Assembly (NCBI GenBank): GCA_928724745.1 | Contig: CAKMXJ010000019.1 | Coordinates: 496,001 to 560,000 of the forward strand | DNA: 64,000 nt | Source: Anthracocystis setariae | Taxonomy: Eukaryota > Basidiomycota > Ustilaginomycetes > Ustilaginales > Ustilaginaceae | Direction: 5' to 3' | Shown here: positions 21,573-31,100 of the stretch, in pieces | Position numbering within the stretch: position 1 is the stretch's first letter | How the letters are laid out: each line of letters starts with the position of its first letter | Notes under the pieces: model-generated | Told to the model about the DNA's origin: nothing | Seen by the model: the letters and a program-made list of their open reading frames with translations, nothing else | Database searches by the model: none | Translations under genes and position numbers: made by a program

Positions 21573-21805
21573 TGTGAAAAATAAATGAGAAAACTAACTG
21601 GAATTTCGGCTGCTAAAGTACGTGAATCTGACCAACTTATATACAAAATTGGGGTTGCGACGTCTGTGCTGTAGCATACCGCATATTGTAGTGAAGTCGC
21701 TGGTGCATATCGCATATCGCATATCGAAAATGTGGATCGGGGAAACTATCGCGAACTAACATATTTTGTGGGTTTTATTCTTTTGACTCGAAACAATTCT
21801 TAACA
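21573..21805 (-). repeat. 3' LTR (left copy), 233 bp
   Basis: It begins TGTGAAAA and ends TTAACA on the plus strand, giving TG...CA termini in both directions. It matches 27715-27947 at every position I compared. It contains three tandem copies of CATATCG and the TATA-like TATATAAG (minus) at 21636-21643. Confidence 0.96.
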
Positions 21806-21815
21806 CTCCCCCTTC
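21806..21815 (-). other. Polypurine tract
   Basis: On the minus strand this reads GAAGGGGGAG and abuts the TGTTAAG start of the 3' LTR. This is the standard position and composition of the plus-strand primer of LTR retrotransposons. Confidence 0.85.
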
Positions 21816-21920
21816 GAGGCAAGAGTGTTGCGACATTGATATGATCGCTTGAAACTTGAGTGGCGGACTTCGTAACAGGGGAAGGATTCTAAGAACAGGA
21901 TTTTGGAATTGTTTTTATAC

Positions 21921-22751
21921 TTATTGTTCGTTGTCGCTGGTGTCTGAGAACGCTCTCGGATTCTCCATGCATCGCGTGACTACGACTTCGGGGTCATGCT
22001 CGCGCTCCAAGTCTTTGTCGTCCAGAGGCTCGCAGAGATCGTATCTAGCGAGAAAATCGAAGTATTCCCCGAGCATTTCGTTATTTCCGTCGAACCAATG
22101 TACGCTGAGCTGTTGGATTAGTAGTCGGAGTTGATAGTCAAAGCCAATGTATTCATCGAGCATCTCCATGGTCCTCTCTCCAGTGGTTCGGAGATTCTCG
22201 ATGGTAGCATTGAGAGCAGTGTCTTCGGCGCGTAACGTTCGCATAGTTGATTCGAAGTCGTTTCTTGCAGCCCGAAGTTCTCCCTGACGGCGAGCCTTGT
22301 CGAGTTGGGTTCTTCGTGAGTTGAGGGAACGGACATTGGTGTCTAGGGAGCAGGGTCTCTTCTTCTTGTAACAACAAAAACACTTAGTGCTACGACTTCC
22401 CCGCTTGACAACCTTTGCTGGGTGCTGACATCGGTGCCTTCCTACTCTACAAGTTTGGCACTTTTCTTCCGGGTCCTGTCCTCCGTCATTCCCATCCTCA
22501 GCCTCCGGCTCCAACTCGACTTCCTCCTCCTCTTCCTCGCCGCCCTCGTTGTCTCCCTCCTGGCCATCGTCCGAGTCCTCCCCTTCATTGTCCGCGAAGT
22601 CGGACCCTCCTTCTTCGCTGTCTCCATCGTCATCGCACACCATCTCCATCATACGCCTCTGAATCACCGAACTAGTAGCGCTCCCATCAGAGTCGCTACC
22701 ACTGCTGCTGTCGCTCTCGAATCGAATATGGGTAGGGCGAATAGTCGCCAT
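21921..22751 (-). CDS. Extra copia-element gene: acidic Zn2Cys6-like coiled-coil protein
   Basis: This 276-residue protein is not a normal copia product. Residues 39-97 are strongly acidic (runs of Glu and Asp). Six cysteines, C98, C101, C108, C124, C127 and C134, are spaced CX2CX6C-X15-CX2CX6C, the fungal Zn2Cys6 DNA-binding pattern with a spacer longer than the usual 5-12. Basic residues lie between and after them (KVVKRGSR, YKKKRP). A predicted coiled coil follows at about 148-200, as in Gal4-type dimers, and the C-terminus is again acidic. The ATG at 22751 sits in TCATCATGG, with TATATATA about 100 bp upstream, so it may be transcribed separately from Gag-Pol. Function is unknown; DNA binding is an inference from spacing. 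It could instead be a nucleic-acid chaperone or an integration-targeting factor. Confidence 0.8.
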   Translation of the reverse strand: MATIRPTHIRFESDSSSGSDSDGSATSSVIQRRMMEMVCDDDGDSEEGGSDFADNEGEDSDDGQEGDNEGGEEEEEEVELEPEAEDGNDGGQDPEEKCQTCRVGRHRCQHPAKVVKRGSRSTKCFCCYKKKRPCSLDTNVRSLNSRRTQLDKARRQGELRAARNDFESTMRTLRAEDTALNATIENLRTTGERTMEMLDEYIGFDYQLRLLIQQLSVHWFDGNNEMLGEYFDFLARYDLCEPLDDKDLEREHDPEVVVTRCMENPRAFSDTSDNEQ

Positions 22752-22772
22752 GATGAGTGGTGTAGAGAGGAA

Positions 22773-22794
22773 TGTGTGTGTGTGTGTGTGTGTG
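22773..22794. repeat. (TG)n microsatellite in the leader of the extra gene
   Basis: About eleven TG units lie just upstream of the ATG of the minus-strand extra gene, within its probable 5' leader. Confidence 0.9.
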
Positions 22795-22850
22795 GGTCTG
22801 AGTGTTGTCGGATGGTTGAACTTCCTCCTCTTCGTCGATGTCGGCGATCC

Positions 22851-22858
22851 TATATATA
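22851..22858 (-). promoter_or_regulatory. TATA box of the extra gene
   Basis: A perfect palindromic TATATATA stands about 100 bp upstream of the ATG at 22751, a normal spacing for a fungal TATA promoter. It lies inside the element and outside both LTRs. Confidence 0.6.
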
Positions 22859-23475
22859 ACTTTCTCCCCCTGCTTCGTAGCTCCCCCTGTTTCGCTATAC
22901 GCTTGCTTGAGAAAACATCTTGTCTTTACCATTTCGCACCGTTTTCGCTGTACATCCGTAGCGAATACTTGAGCTAGACTGCTGAGTTGCCTGTCGATGT
23001 CGCCATGTCTGCGCACCTCCGTACGGTCTGACTTCAGTGCGCCCTATCCCCTTTTGCTCCGTTATCGTTCTGCGCAATCTTTAACGCTTTGTGCGCGCTT
23101 GTCTTCATGATTGAGGCATCGGACCACTAATCAATCGTATCCCCTTTGACCTACGGCGATTTCGGTCGACGAAGTCGTGGTATATTCCTTGTACTTGATA
23201 TCCGAAGTCACGTTCGGTGACGGTTCGGGACGGTAATTTTGATCGTCCCACCAAATTTAACTTTCCCTTTCGGGATCTCTAATTTTCTTTTCGTTCCTTT
23301 TTCTTGATGTATCCGAATGAAGTTTATTTCGGATTACTTCGGTGTCTTCATTATGCTTTGTTCCCCCACCTTTGCCACGATGTCACCCCTGTTCTTGGTT
23401 TTGTGAACCTTGAGTGTACCCTTGGCCCACTTTACTTCACATGTGGCGCCGACCGTATAATTTTATTTTTGAGTT

Positions 23476-26400
23476 TTAGTGCATGTTGAGCATGCGTCGG
23501 CCTTCCTCGATTTTCGTTGGCCCGAGTGACTTCGTAAGGCAGTCTGCCCTTTGTTGCAGCGTTGTCACCGGTACCACTTTTACATCGCCATTTCCGACGT
23601 GTTCCCTAATGAAATGGAATCGCACGTCAATATGCTTAGTTCGTGCATGAAATTTCGGATCTGCAGCAAGTTGCCTAGCTGCAGTGTTATCGCAGTGAAT
23701 CTTAGTTGATTCATATTGTCGAAGTCCAAGCTCCGCTAGCAGGGCACGCGTCCATATGATATCTTTGACAGATTCGGTTATGGCAATGTATTCGGCTACG
23801 GTTGTCGAGTCGGCAACTAATCCTTGTTTCTTTGAGAGCCAGTTTATCGGAGATCCGTATACAACGGTTACTACACCGGTTGTGGACTTCCTATCGTCTG
23901 TGTCGCCAGCGAAGTCAGCGTCACTGTAGCCTTCCAGCACGTCTGTCGTCGCATTTCCTTTATAGAAGTGGATTCCAATGTTTTGCGTGCATTTTAGATA
24001 ACGCAGCAAATGTATGGCACACTTCATGGACGTCTTCGTGGGGTTTTGAAGTTCCTTACTAAGTCGCCCAGTGGCGTAGCTTATGTCGGGTCTCGTGCCT
24101 GTGGCCGCGTACAGTAGTGATCCGACAATCATCCTGTATTTCTTGTGTTCGTTTTCGTCGAGTGCGGTGACATCGGGTTTTTCTTCTTTTGTCGGAAGCG
24201 GTGTTGTCGCACCCTTTTCATCCTCCCTTAGGAATTTTCCGACCAATCGCTTGATGTATGCCGATTGACTGAGTTTGGTTTCGTTTAGCCCCCATGTGAC
24301 TTCTAGTCCGAGTATATACTTGAGCTTGCCTCCTTCAGTCATCTTAAATCGCTTGGTGAGTTCCTTCTTGTAGGTGTCCATGTCATCTTGTGACCTCGTA
24401 ACGATGACGATGTCGTCAACATACACCGCGATGATGCATAGTGACTTCGACAATGTCCCCAGTTTGTACACCCCGAAGTCACTTTCAATCCTTGTGAATC
24501 CCATTTCCCTGAGGCTCGCGTCAAGCCTCTCGTACCATTTTCTTCCTGCTTGCTTAAGGCCGTAGAGTGCCTTCTTTAGCTTTAATGTCTTGCCGTTCCA
24601 GTATCCTGGCGGCGGTTTCATGTAAATGTCTTCGGTAATGATCCCATTTAGGAATGCTGTGACAACGTCCATCTGTTCCATTTTCAGGTCCAGTGAGGTT
24701 GTCAGTGCAATTAGGATTCTTAATGTCGAGAACTTGAGTACTGGGGCAAATGTTTCCTCGTAATCGATTCCTTCCCGTTGTGTGAATCCCCTGGCAACGA
24801 GCCTTGCCTTATACTTGTCAAGAGATCCATCCGGGTTCAGCTTGAGCTTGTAAACCCATTTGCAGTCGACAACGTGGCCATCGTTAGCTGGTTTGGCACA
24901 GACTTCCCAGGTCTCGTTTTCCTTGTGGCTGGCTAGTTCCTTATCCATTGCTTCTTTCCATTTTGGCCAGTCCGTCCTTGATTGTGCGTCTTCGAGGCTA
25001 ATTGGGTCAAGACTTTTCCTTGGCATCTGGTCGAAGTCGATCTGTGTCGTCAAATTCGCATATATGACTTCGTCCACTCCGTCCACTTCTTGAATTTCCA
25101 CTTCTCCTTCGTTTTCTGGGTCTGTGACTTCGTTTGTCATGGTCGATTCATTGCTTACTCGTGGGTTTTCGTCCACGTTTACTTGGTTTGGCCGGAATGT
25201 ATGGTTTTTCTTGGCGGGAAACTCACTTTCAACGAAGGTGACGTCCCTGCTTACTTTTACGTCGACTAGGTTGAAGTCGATAACGTCATACGCTTTGTGT
25301 TCCTTGCTTGAGCCTAGGTGTATCATTTTTCTGCTCCTTGGTTGAAGTTTTGAATTTGGTCCTTGTTCGGCCCTCTGGATGTGTACGTAGGCTGTGCATC
25401 CGAATGGTCGAATCGTTTCGATATCCTTTTGAGCCTTATCTCCAAGGAACATTTCTTGTGGTGTTGTCGCAGCGCCAGTCCAATCGTTGGGTATGCGATT
25501 TCGAATGTGTCCTGCATGCATTGCCGCATGAGTCCAAAATTGCGTGGGTAATCCTGACTCATAGAGCATGCATCGGACCATGTCCATAATGGTTCGATTC
25601 ATCCTTTCAGCGACACCGTTTTGCTGTGGCGTGTATGGCGCTGTACGCCTATGCTGTATACCGTTTTCGGTGAGAAATTCCGCCATCCTATCGTTGATGT
25701 ACTCTCCTCCGTTGTCACTGCGAAGGAATGCTACCTTTTGCCCCGTCATCGTAGTCATGTATTTGTGGTAGACTTGGAAGAACAGGGTGACCTGGTCCTT
25801 CCACTTCATTGGTATGACAGTGACGTGCCTTGAGTAGTCGTCAACAAAGGTGAGAACGTATTTATTACCTTTTGGGTCTTCTTCGTATGGACCCATGACG
25901 TCGGAGTGAACCATCTCCAAGGGTCTGGTCGACTTCGAGTTTGATCTGTCAAATGGACTTCGCGTGTGTTTTCCCACCTCGCATACGTCGCACTGGATCC
26001 TTATGGCAGTCTTGTTTGGGATTCTTCTGCCGGTCCCTGTCTCGATTGCTTCTTTAATTGATTTTGTGTTGGCGTGACCAAGTCGCCTGTGCCAGGCTTC
26101 GATGTCCGTGTCCTTGATATTTGTGAGGTTGGCGACTTTGCGTTTGATAGTGTGTCCTTGCAACACCATCATGTTTCCTTCGTATTTACATTGTAGTATT
26201 TTCTTTCCATTTGAGCTGATTTCGGCAGCTATATCCTTTCGTCCTGTGTCGAAGTTAATCTTTGTTGATTTGATTAGGTTTGTAAGCGAAATCAAGTTGG
26301 CCGACAGTTCTGGAGCGTAGAGCACTTCATCAAGTGTTACGACATCACCCTGTCTGCCATCTATGATTGGTACGAATTCCACTTTTCCCGTTCCTTCGAC

Positions 26401-27618
26401 CTTGACTTCCTGGCCTGTCGCCGTCCTAATTCGTAAATTTTCTCCTTTCCTCGTCAACGTGTGGAAGAACTCCTTCTTGTTCGTCATGTGTGACGATGCC
26501 CCTGAATCGAGGACCCATCCTTCATCTCTGATGTGACTTCGGTCAGCGAGGAGGGATTTGTGATTACCGATGTCATCGGTAATCACTTGAGCTGTACTTG
26601 CGAAGTGGAGATTGTATGCGGCTGCAGGGTCTGCAGTGTTTGACACGTCCGTTTCTTGATTGTTTTCTTCGCCGAATTGTGTGGAAGCCACGTGAGCTGA
26701 TTCCGTGGCCTTGGTCCCGGGTCTCTGTTTCGACATCATAGCGCCTTTCCTGCAGTGTTCAGTGTGATGTCCTAGACGCCCACACTTTGTGCATCTGAGT
26801 CCACACACTGCCTGGATGTGGCCTGGTTTGCCACATTTGTAGCATGTTCGGACGGCGTAGTTGTTGTGTTGTCGCGGGCCCACTTGTTGGGGTCCCACTG
26901 ACATCGCCATTTCCGACCTGTTGTTTGAGCGCGTCGCTTGTTCTCGAAGTAATTCTTCTTCTCGTGCTCTGAGCAACCTCAGAGCGTCGTTGTACCTTTC
27001 CAACTCGTTGACTTCGTCAATTGTTTGAGTGACCTTGTGTAATTTTCCATTTTCGTCCTGAAATTGAAATTCTCTTTTCATGAATTTCTTGTATGTGTCG
27101 TTTTCGTGTTGTATCATTGCTTTCCATTGGTTGTATTCTGGGCAAAGTCCGGTTAGTAGCGCTAGCATGCGCCGTTCGATGTCCATTTTGTCTCCGACTA
27201 GGTCTAATTGTTCGCATATTTTGGCGATTCTTGATGCGAATGAGTCGACACTTTCCTTGTCTTCTTGCTTGATTGTGTTTAACTGACTTCTTAGTATTAC
27301 GAGCCTTAGGCTCAGCCTTTCTTCAAAATGTTCGCGAAGTCGCTCCCACATCTCGTGTGCGGAGTCTAGTGACTTCACCAGGTGTCTGTAGTCCTGACCA
27401 ATCGCGTATAGTATCATACCTTTTGCCTTCATGGCTGCTTCGTCCCATTCTTCCTTCGATTTAGCGGAATTTTTACTTAGTTTATCCATACTCTGCGTGA
27501 TGCACATGTACACTTTACCTTTCGACATCATTACTGCAGTGAAGTCTTCCTTCCAAGCGAAGTAGTCGTCCAACGACTTGAGCTTGGGAATGCCGAGGAG
27601 TCCACTTTCTTTTTCCAT
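23476..27618 (-). CDS. Copia Gag-Pol polyprotein
   Basis: This 1,380-residue single-frame polyprotein starts with a Gag region (UBN2-like, about 1-230). Two CCHC zinc knuckles follow (C259-YKC...C and CTKCGRLGHHTEHC). The aspartic protease motif is VLDSGASSHM, with D371. Next is an integrase with a HRRLGH...CDVC zinc domain and a catalytic core (DDYSRH, DNGGEY, PQQNGVAERMNRT). The reverse transcriptase has YVDD at Y1066, and RNase H has YSDADFAGD with a C-terminal ARTKHIDVRFHFIRE. All domains are intact and there is no frameshift between Gag and Pol, as in Drosophila copia. Expected activities are particle assembly, cDNA synthesis and integration. The ATG at 27618 lies 97 bp inside the 5' LTR. 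Confidence 0.97.
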   Translation of the reverse strand: MEKESGLLGIPKLKSLDDYFAWKEDFTAVMMSKGKVYMCITQSMDKLSKNSAKSKEEWDEAAMKAKGMILYAIGQDYRHLVKSLDSAHEMWERLREHFEERLSLRLVILRSQLNTIKQEDKESVDSFASRIAKICEQLDLVGDKMDIERRMLALLTGLCPEYNQWKAMIQHENDTYKKFMKREFQFQDENGKLHKVTQTIDEVNELERYNDALRLLRAREEELLREQATRSNNRSEMAMSVGPQQVGPRQHNNYAVRTCYKCGKPGHIQAVCGLRCTKCGRLGHHTEHCRKGAMMSKQRPGTKATESAHVASTQFGEENNQETDVSNTADPAAAYNLHFASTAQVITDDIGNHKSLLADRSHIRDEGWVLDSGASSHMTNKKEFFHTLTRKGENLRIRTATGQEVKVEGTGKVEFVPIIDGRQGDVVTLDEVLYAPELSANLISLTNLIKSTKINFDTGRKDIAAEISSNGKKILQCKYEGNMMVLQGHTIKRKVANLTNIKDTDIEAWHRRLGHANTKSIKEAIETGTGRRIPNKTAIRIQCDVCEVGKHTRSPFDRSNSKSTRPLEMVHSDVMGPYEEDPKGNKYVLTFVDDYSRHVTVIPMKWKDQVTLFFQVYHKYMTTMTGQKVAFLRSDNGGEYINDRMAEFLTENGIQHRRTAPYTPQQNGVAERMNRTIMDMVRCMLYESGLPTQFWTHAAMHAGHIRNRIPNDWTGAATTPQEMFLGDKAQKDIETIRPFGCTAYVHIQRAEQGPNSKLQPRSRKMIHLGSSKEHKAYDVIDFNLVDVKVSRDVTFVESEFPAKKNHTFRPNQVNVDENPRVSNESTMTNEVTDPENEGEVEIQEVDGVDEVIYANLTTQIDFDQMPRKSLDPISLEDAQSRTDWPKWKEAMDKELASHKENETWEVCAKPANDGHVVDCKWVYKLKLNPDGSLDKYKARLVARGFTQREGIDYEETFAPVLKFSTLRILIALTTSLDLKMEQMDVVTAFLNGIITEDIYMKPPPGYWNGKTLKLKKALYGLKQAGRKWYERLDASLREMGFTRIESDFGVYKLGTLSKSLCIIAVYVDDIVIVTRSQDDMDTYKKELTKRFKMTEGGKLKYILGLEVTWGLNETKLSQSAYIKRLVGKFLREDEKGATTPLPTKEEKPDVTALDENEHKKYRMIVGSLLYAATGTRPDISYATGRLSKELQNPTKTSMKCAIHLLRYLKCTQNIGIHFYKGNATTDVLEGYSDADFAGDTDDRKSTTGVVTVVYGSPINWLSKKQGLVADSTTVAEYIAITESVKDIIWTRALLAELGLRQYESTKIHCDNTAARQLAADPKFHARTKHIDVRFHFIREHVGNGDVKVVPVTTLQQRADCLTKSLGPTKIEEGRRMLNMH

Positions 27619-27697
27619 TGTGTTGTCTTGTTACTTGGTTAATGTTTGTTGGTCTGATGTCGTATCTCTTTCTTTTACTTAGCTTTTGCAGAGGAGT

Positions 27698-27714
27698 AGC
27701 TTGGGCTCATAACC
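27698..27714 (-). other. Primer-binding site, half-tRNA-iMet type
   Basis: Reading the minus strand directly after the 5' LTR gives GGTTATGAGCCCAAGCT. This is complementary to an anticodon-arm fragment of initiator tRNA-Met, whose conserved core is GGGCTCATAACC. Drosophila copia is known to use such an internal half-tRNA primer. The match is to the anticodon arm, not to the tRNA 3' CCA end. Confidence 0.85.
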
Positions 27715-27947
27715 TGTGAAAAATAAATGAGAAAACTAACTGGAATTTCGGCTGCTAAAGTACGTGAATCTGACCAACTTATATACAAAATTGGGGTTGC
27801 GACGTCTGTGCTGTAGCATACCGCATATTGTAGTGAAGTCGCTGGTGCATATCGCATATCGCATATCGAAAATGTGGATCGGGGAAACTATCGCGAACTA
27901 ACATATTTTGTGGGTTTTATTCTTTTGACTCGAAACAATTCTTAACA
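27715..27947 (-). repeat. 5' LTR (right copy), 233 bp
   Basis: This copy appears identical to the left one at 21573-21805. It carries the element promoter: on the minus strand a TATATAAG box lies at 27778-27785, about 165 bp into the LTR. Confidence 0.96.
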
Positions 27948-27952
27948 GGCAG
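27948..27952. repeat. Target-site duplication GGCAG, right copy
   Basis: Exact partner of 21568-21572. The SEC7 start codon lies 228 bp further right. Confidence 0.92.
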
Positions 27953-28180
27953 AGAGCTTCTGCTGCCAGCCAAGCCGCGCCCCACCGCACCACAGCGCAG
28001 CGCTTGTTGCAATTCGGCAGCGCCGACATCGACTCAGCTTTCTTCTTGGCAGTCGACTCTCCGACTTGTTCCTCTTCCTTCATCCCCATCCCCATCACCT
28101 ATTCGCCTCCGCTACTTATCTTCCGCCTCCTCTCATAGCGACTACGCGCATCTGTCGTCCGTGCATTAGTTGGCTCCATC

Positions 28181-31100
28181 ATGGCTGACCACGAGGTTGA
28201 GGCGTCCAAGCCACATCTGCCCTCGGCTGGCACCAGCTTGGTAGATTCCCCAGCTCACGCCGAGGCAGAACAAACCGCATCCCACATTCAAAATGGCGAT
28301 CACCCAGAACAGCAAAATGCTGGTGTTGCGCTCACAACAGAGACGGCAGCGCCAGTCGAGCAACAAAAGCAATCGATTCCTGCTTCGGAACCCATCACTG
28401 TCCATGAGCCAGCGCCAGCTCCAACCGAGTCGTCAACAACCGACCTTCCCGGAATCACCATCTCGGAAGCAGCAGAACAGAATACAGTAGATGTAGAGTC
28501 CAATGCCGATGCTGAGCCTTCGACCAAGCTCAATGGCGATCACAACGTCGCGTCCTCACAGTCAGGCGTCGACAATACTCGTGCTCCACAAGTCCCGGAG
28601 AAGCAGTCGTTACCACAACCAGACACGCGCCAACCCGTCCAAGAGTCCATAGCTTCCCATCCACCCGAAGCCTCCAGCTCGCGCGCTAGCGTCTCTCGAT
28701 CGCGTCAATCGTCCGTCTCCACCACCGCCACCGCCGCAACCACGGTCCACTCCCGCTCTAGCTTCAAAAGCCTCAACAAAGGCAGTGCCGTCTTTGTCAT
28801 CTCTGCGCTCGAGACTCTCGCCAACTCCAAAGAGGCAAAGAAGGACAAGGAGCTCAAAGAAGCTGCCAACAGCGCCCTCGATATGGTCAAAGCAGCCGCC
28901 GCTTGGGCGACCAGTCCTCCGTCAGCCGACCATGACATGCCCGTCCTAGATCCAAGAGTCGTCTTCGAGCCACTGCGTCTAGCGTGCAGGACGAGGAGCA
29001 ACAACCTCACCATCACCAGTCTCGACTGCATTGGCAAGCTCGTCAGCTACGCCTTCTTTGCCGAGGACGATCCAACACACGCAGGACACCAAGAGCAGAC
29101 CCTCGCCGATCTGGTCACCGAGACCGTGTGCGATTGCTACCACGAGAATCTGGACGACAAGGTGGCGCTGCAGATCATCAAGGCGCTGCTGGCCTCCGTG
29201 CTATCGACGGTGGTGCATGTCCATCAATCGAGTCTGCTGAAAGCGGTCAGAACGGTGTACAACATCTTTCTGATGAGCAAGTCGCCGGCCAACCAGGCCA
29301 TTGCGCAGGGAAGCTTGACGCAGATGGTCCACCATGTCTTTGCGCGTGTGCCGCGCAGTGGCGCTCAGGGCAACTCGTCGAACACGAGCACCTCGGACGT
29401 CACAAAGACCAACGGCAGCGGCAGCGGCAGCGGCGAGGCGGAAGACGCGTCGAGCGAGGCAGAGAAGATCACGCTGGAAACCTTCGAGAATCGCAAGTCG
29501 TTCGAAGGGGCTTCGGAGCGCGACCATGCAGGCAGCCTCGCCAACATGAGCACTGCCGAGCTGTTTGTCAAGGATGCCTTCCTCGTCCTTCGTGCGCTGT
29601 GCAAGCTCACCATGAAGCCCCTGGGCGCCGAGAGCGAGCGCGATCTCAAGTCGCATGCCATGCGTTCCAAACTGCTCTCGCTCCACCTCATCCTCACCAT
29701 CATCCAGAGCCACATGACGATCTTTACCGAGCCCACCGTCATCATCCACTCCACCACCACCGGCGAGCAGACTCAGTTTGTACAAGCCGTCAAGCAGTAC
29801 CTCTGCCTATCGCTGTCACGCAACGCCGTCAGCAGCGTCAACCAGGTGTTTGAGATTTCGTGCGAGATCTTCTGGCACATCCTCAACGGAATGCGTACCA
29901 AGCTCAAGAAGGAGATCGAGGTGCTCTTGAACGAGATCTTCCTGCCCATTCTCGAGATGCGAACCAGCACCGCCAAGCAGAAGAGCATCCTGCTTGGTGT
30001 GCTGATCAGGTTGTGTCAGGATCCTCAGGCGTTGGTCGAGATCTATCTTAACTACGACTGCGATAGGACCGCGCTGGACAACATCTACGAGCGTCTGATG
30101 AACGTCGTTTCCAAGCTCTCGCAGACGCATGTGAGCTCAGGAGCAGACGGCAAGGATGCGGCCGGGCCGGCAGCCGGGACCGCAGCGTTGCCCAAGTCCA
30201 CCGGGTCGGGTCCAGCCATTCCACCAACGCTCAGCACTGCGGGCGGCGAGCACTCGCACGACTCGTCGATATCGTCGGCAGCTGCCAGTCCATCGGTCGA
30301 GGCCAGGCTGAAGCGCCAGAGCCTGGACTGTCTCTGCTCGGTGCTGCGATCGCTTGTTGTCTGGTCCAGTCGTGCCGCCGCCGTCCACCCCGATGCAGCT
30401 GGGCCAGACATGGGACAGCACCCTGGCGACAACAGCGCTTCTCCCCGTCAGAGCGAAGACGTTCGCATCGGCAACGAAACCGTCACGGTTGACTCGGAAA
30501 ACCTCATGGACTCGAGCGTCACCTCGCCTGGCGGGCTGGCCGCCGCCACTCCCACCGATGCATCCCGCAACCGCACCCCCGAGCCGCAGGACGACCCCAG
30601 TCGATTCGAGAACGCCAAACATCGAAAAACCATCCTGCTCGAGGGCATCCGCAAGTTCAACTTCAAACCCAAGCGCGGCATCGACGATCTCGTCAAGAAC
30701 GGCTTCATCCGTTCGCGCGAACCGGTCGACATTGCACGCTTCCTTCTCTACGCCGATGGATTGAGCAAGGCTCAGATCGGCGAATTCCTTGGCGAGGGAA
30801 CGCCAGAGAGCAACGCCATCATGCACGCCTTTGTCGACATGATGAACTTTGAAGGCCTCGGCTTCACCGACGCACTGCGTAGGTTCTTGCAAGCCTTCCG
30901 TTTGCCGGGAGAGTCGCAGAAGATCGACCGATACATGCTCAAGTTTGCCGAGCGGTTCGTTCATGGCAATCCCACGGCGTTCGCAAATGCGGATACGGCG
31001 TACGTGTTTGCGTACTCGGTCATCATGCTCAATACGGACGCGCACAATCCGCAGGTCAAGCACCGGATGACGTTGCAAGATTTCATCAAGAACAACTCGG

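Larger units (their letters stand above)
22752..23475. other. Non-coding gap between Gag-Pol and the extra gene
   Basis: No open frame with coding character is seen. The gap holds a TG repeat at 22773-22794, a TATA box at 22851-22858, four closely spaced CGG triplets at 23215-23233 and two copies of CGAAGTC at 23170 and 23203. Confidence 0.7.
21573..27947 (-). mobile_element. Complete Ty1/copia LTR retrotransposon with an extra gene
   Basis: The element is 6,375 bp and lies in minus orientation. From its 5' end it has an LTR (27715-27947), a primer-binding site (27698-27714), one fused Gag-Pol frame (27618-23476), a 724-bp non-coding gap with a TATA box, an extra gene (22751-21921), a polypurine tract and the 3' LTR (21573-21805). 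Domain order protease-integrase-RT-RNase H makes it copia rather than gypsy. The LTRs look identical base for base, the target duplication is perfect and the long frame is intact, so it is probably young and possibly active. It is visibly more AT-rich than the flanking genes. The extra gene is not part of a standard copia element. Confidence 0.96.

Noticed and set aside
22895..23475. Possible third copia frame in the gap
   Set aside because: Only short frames are present and none shows coding character or a known motif.
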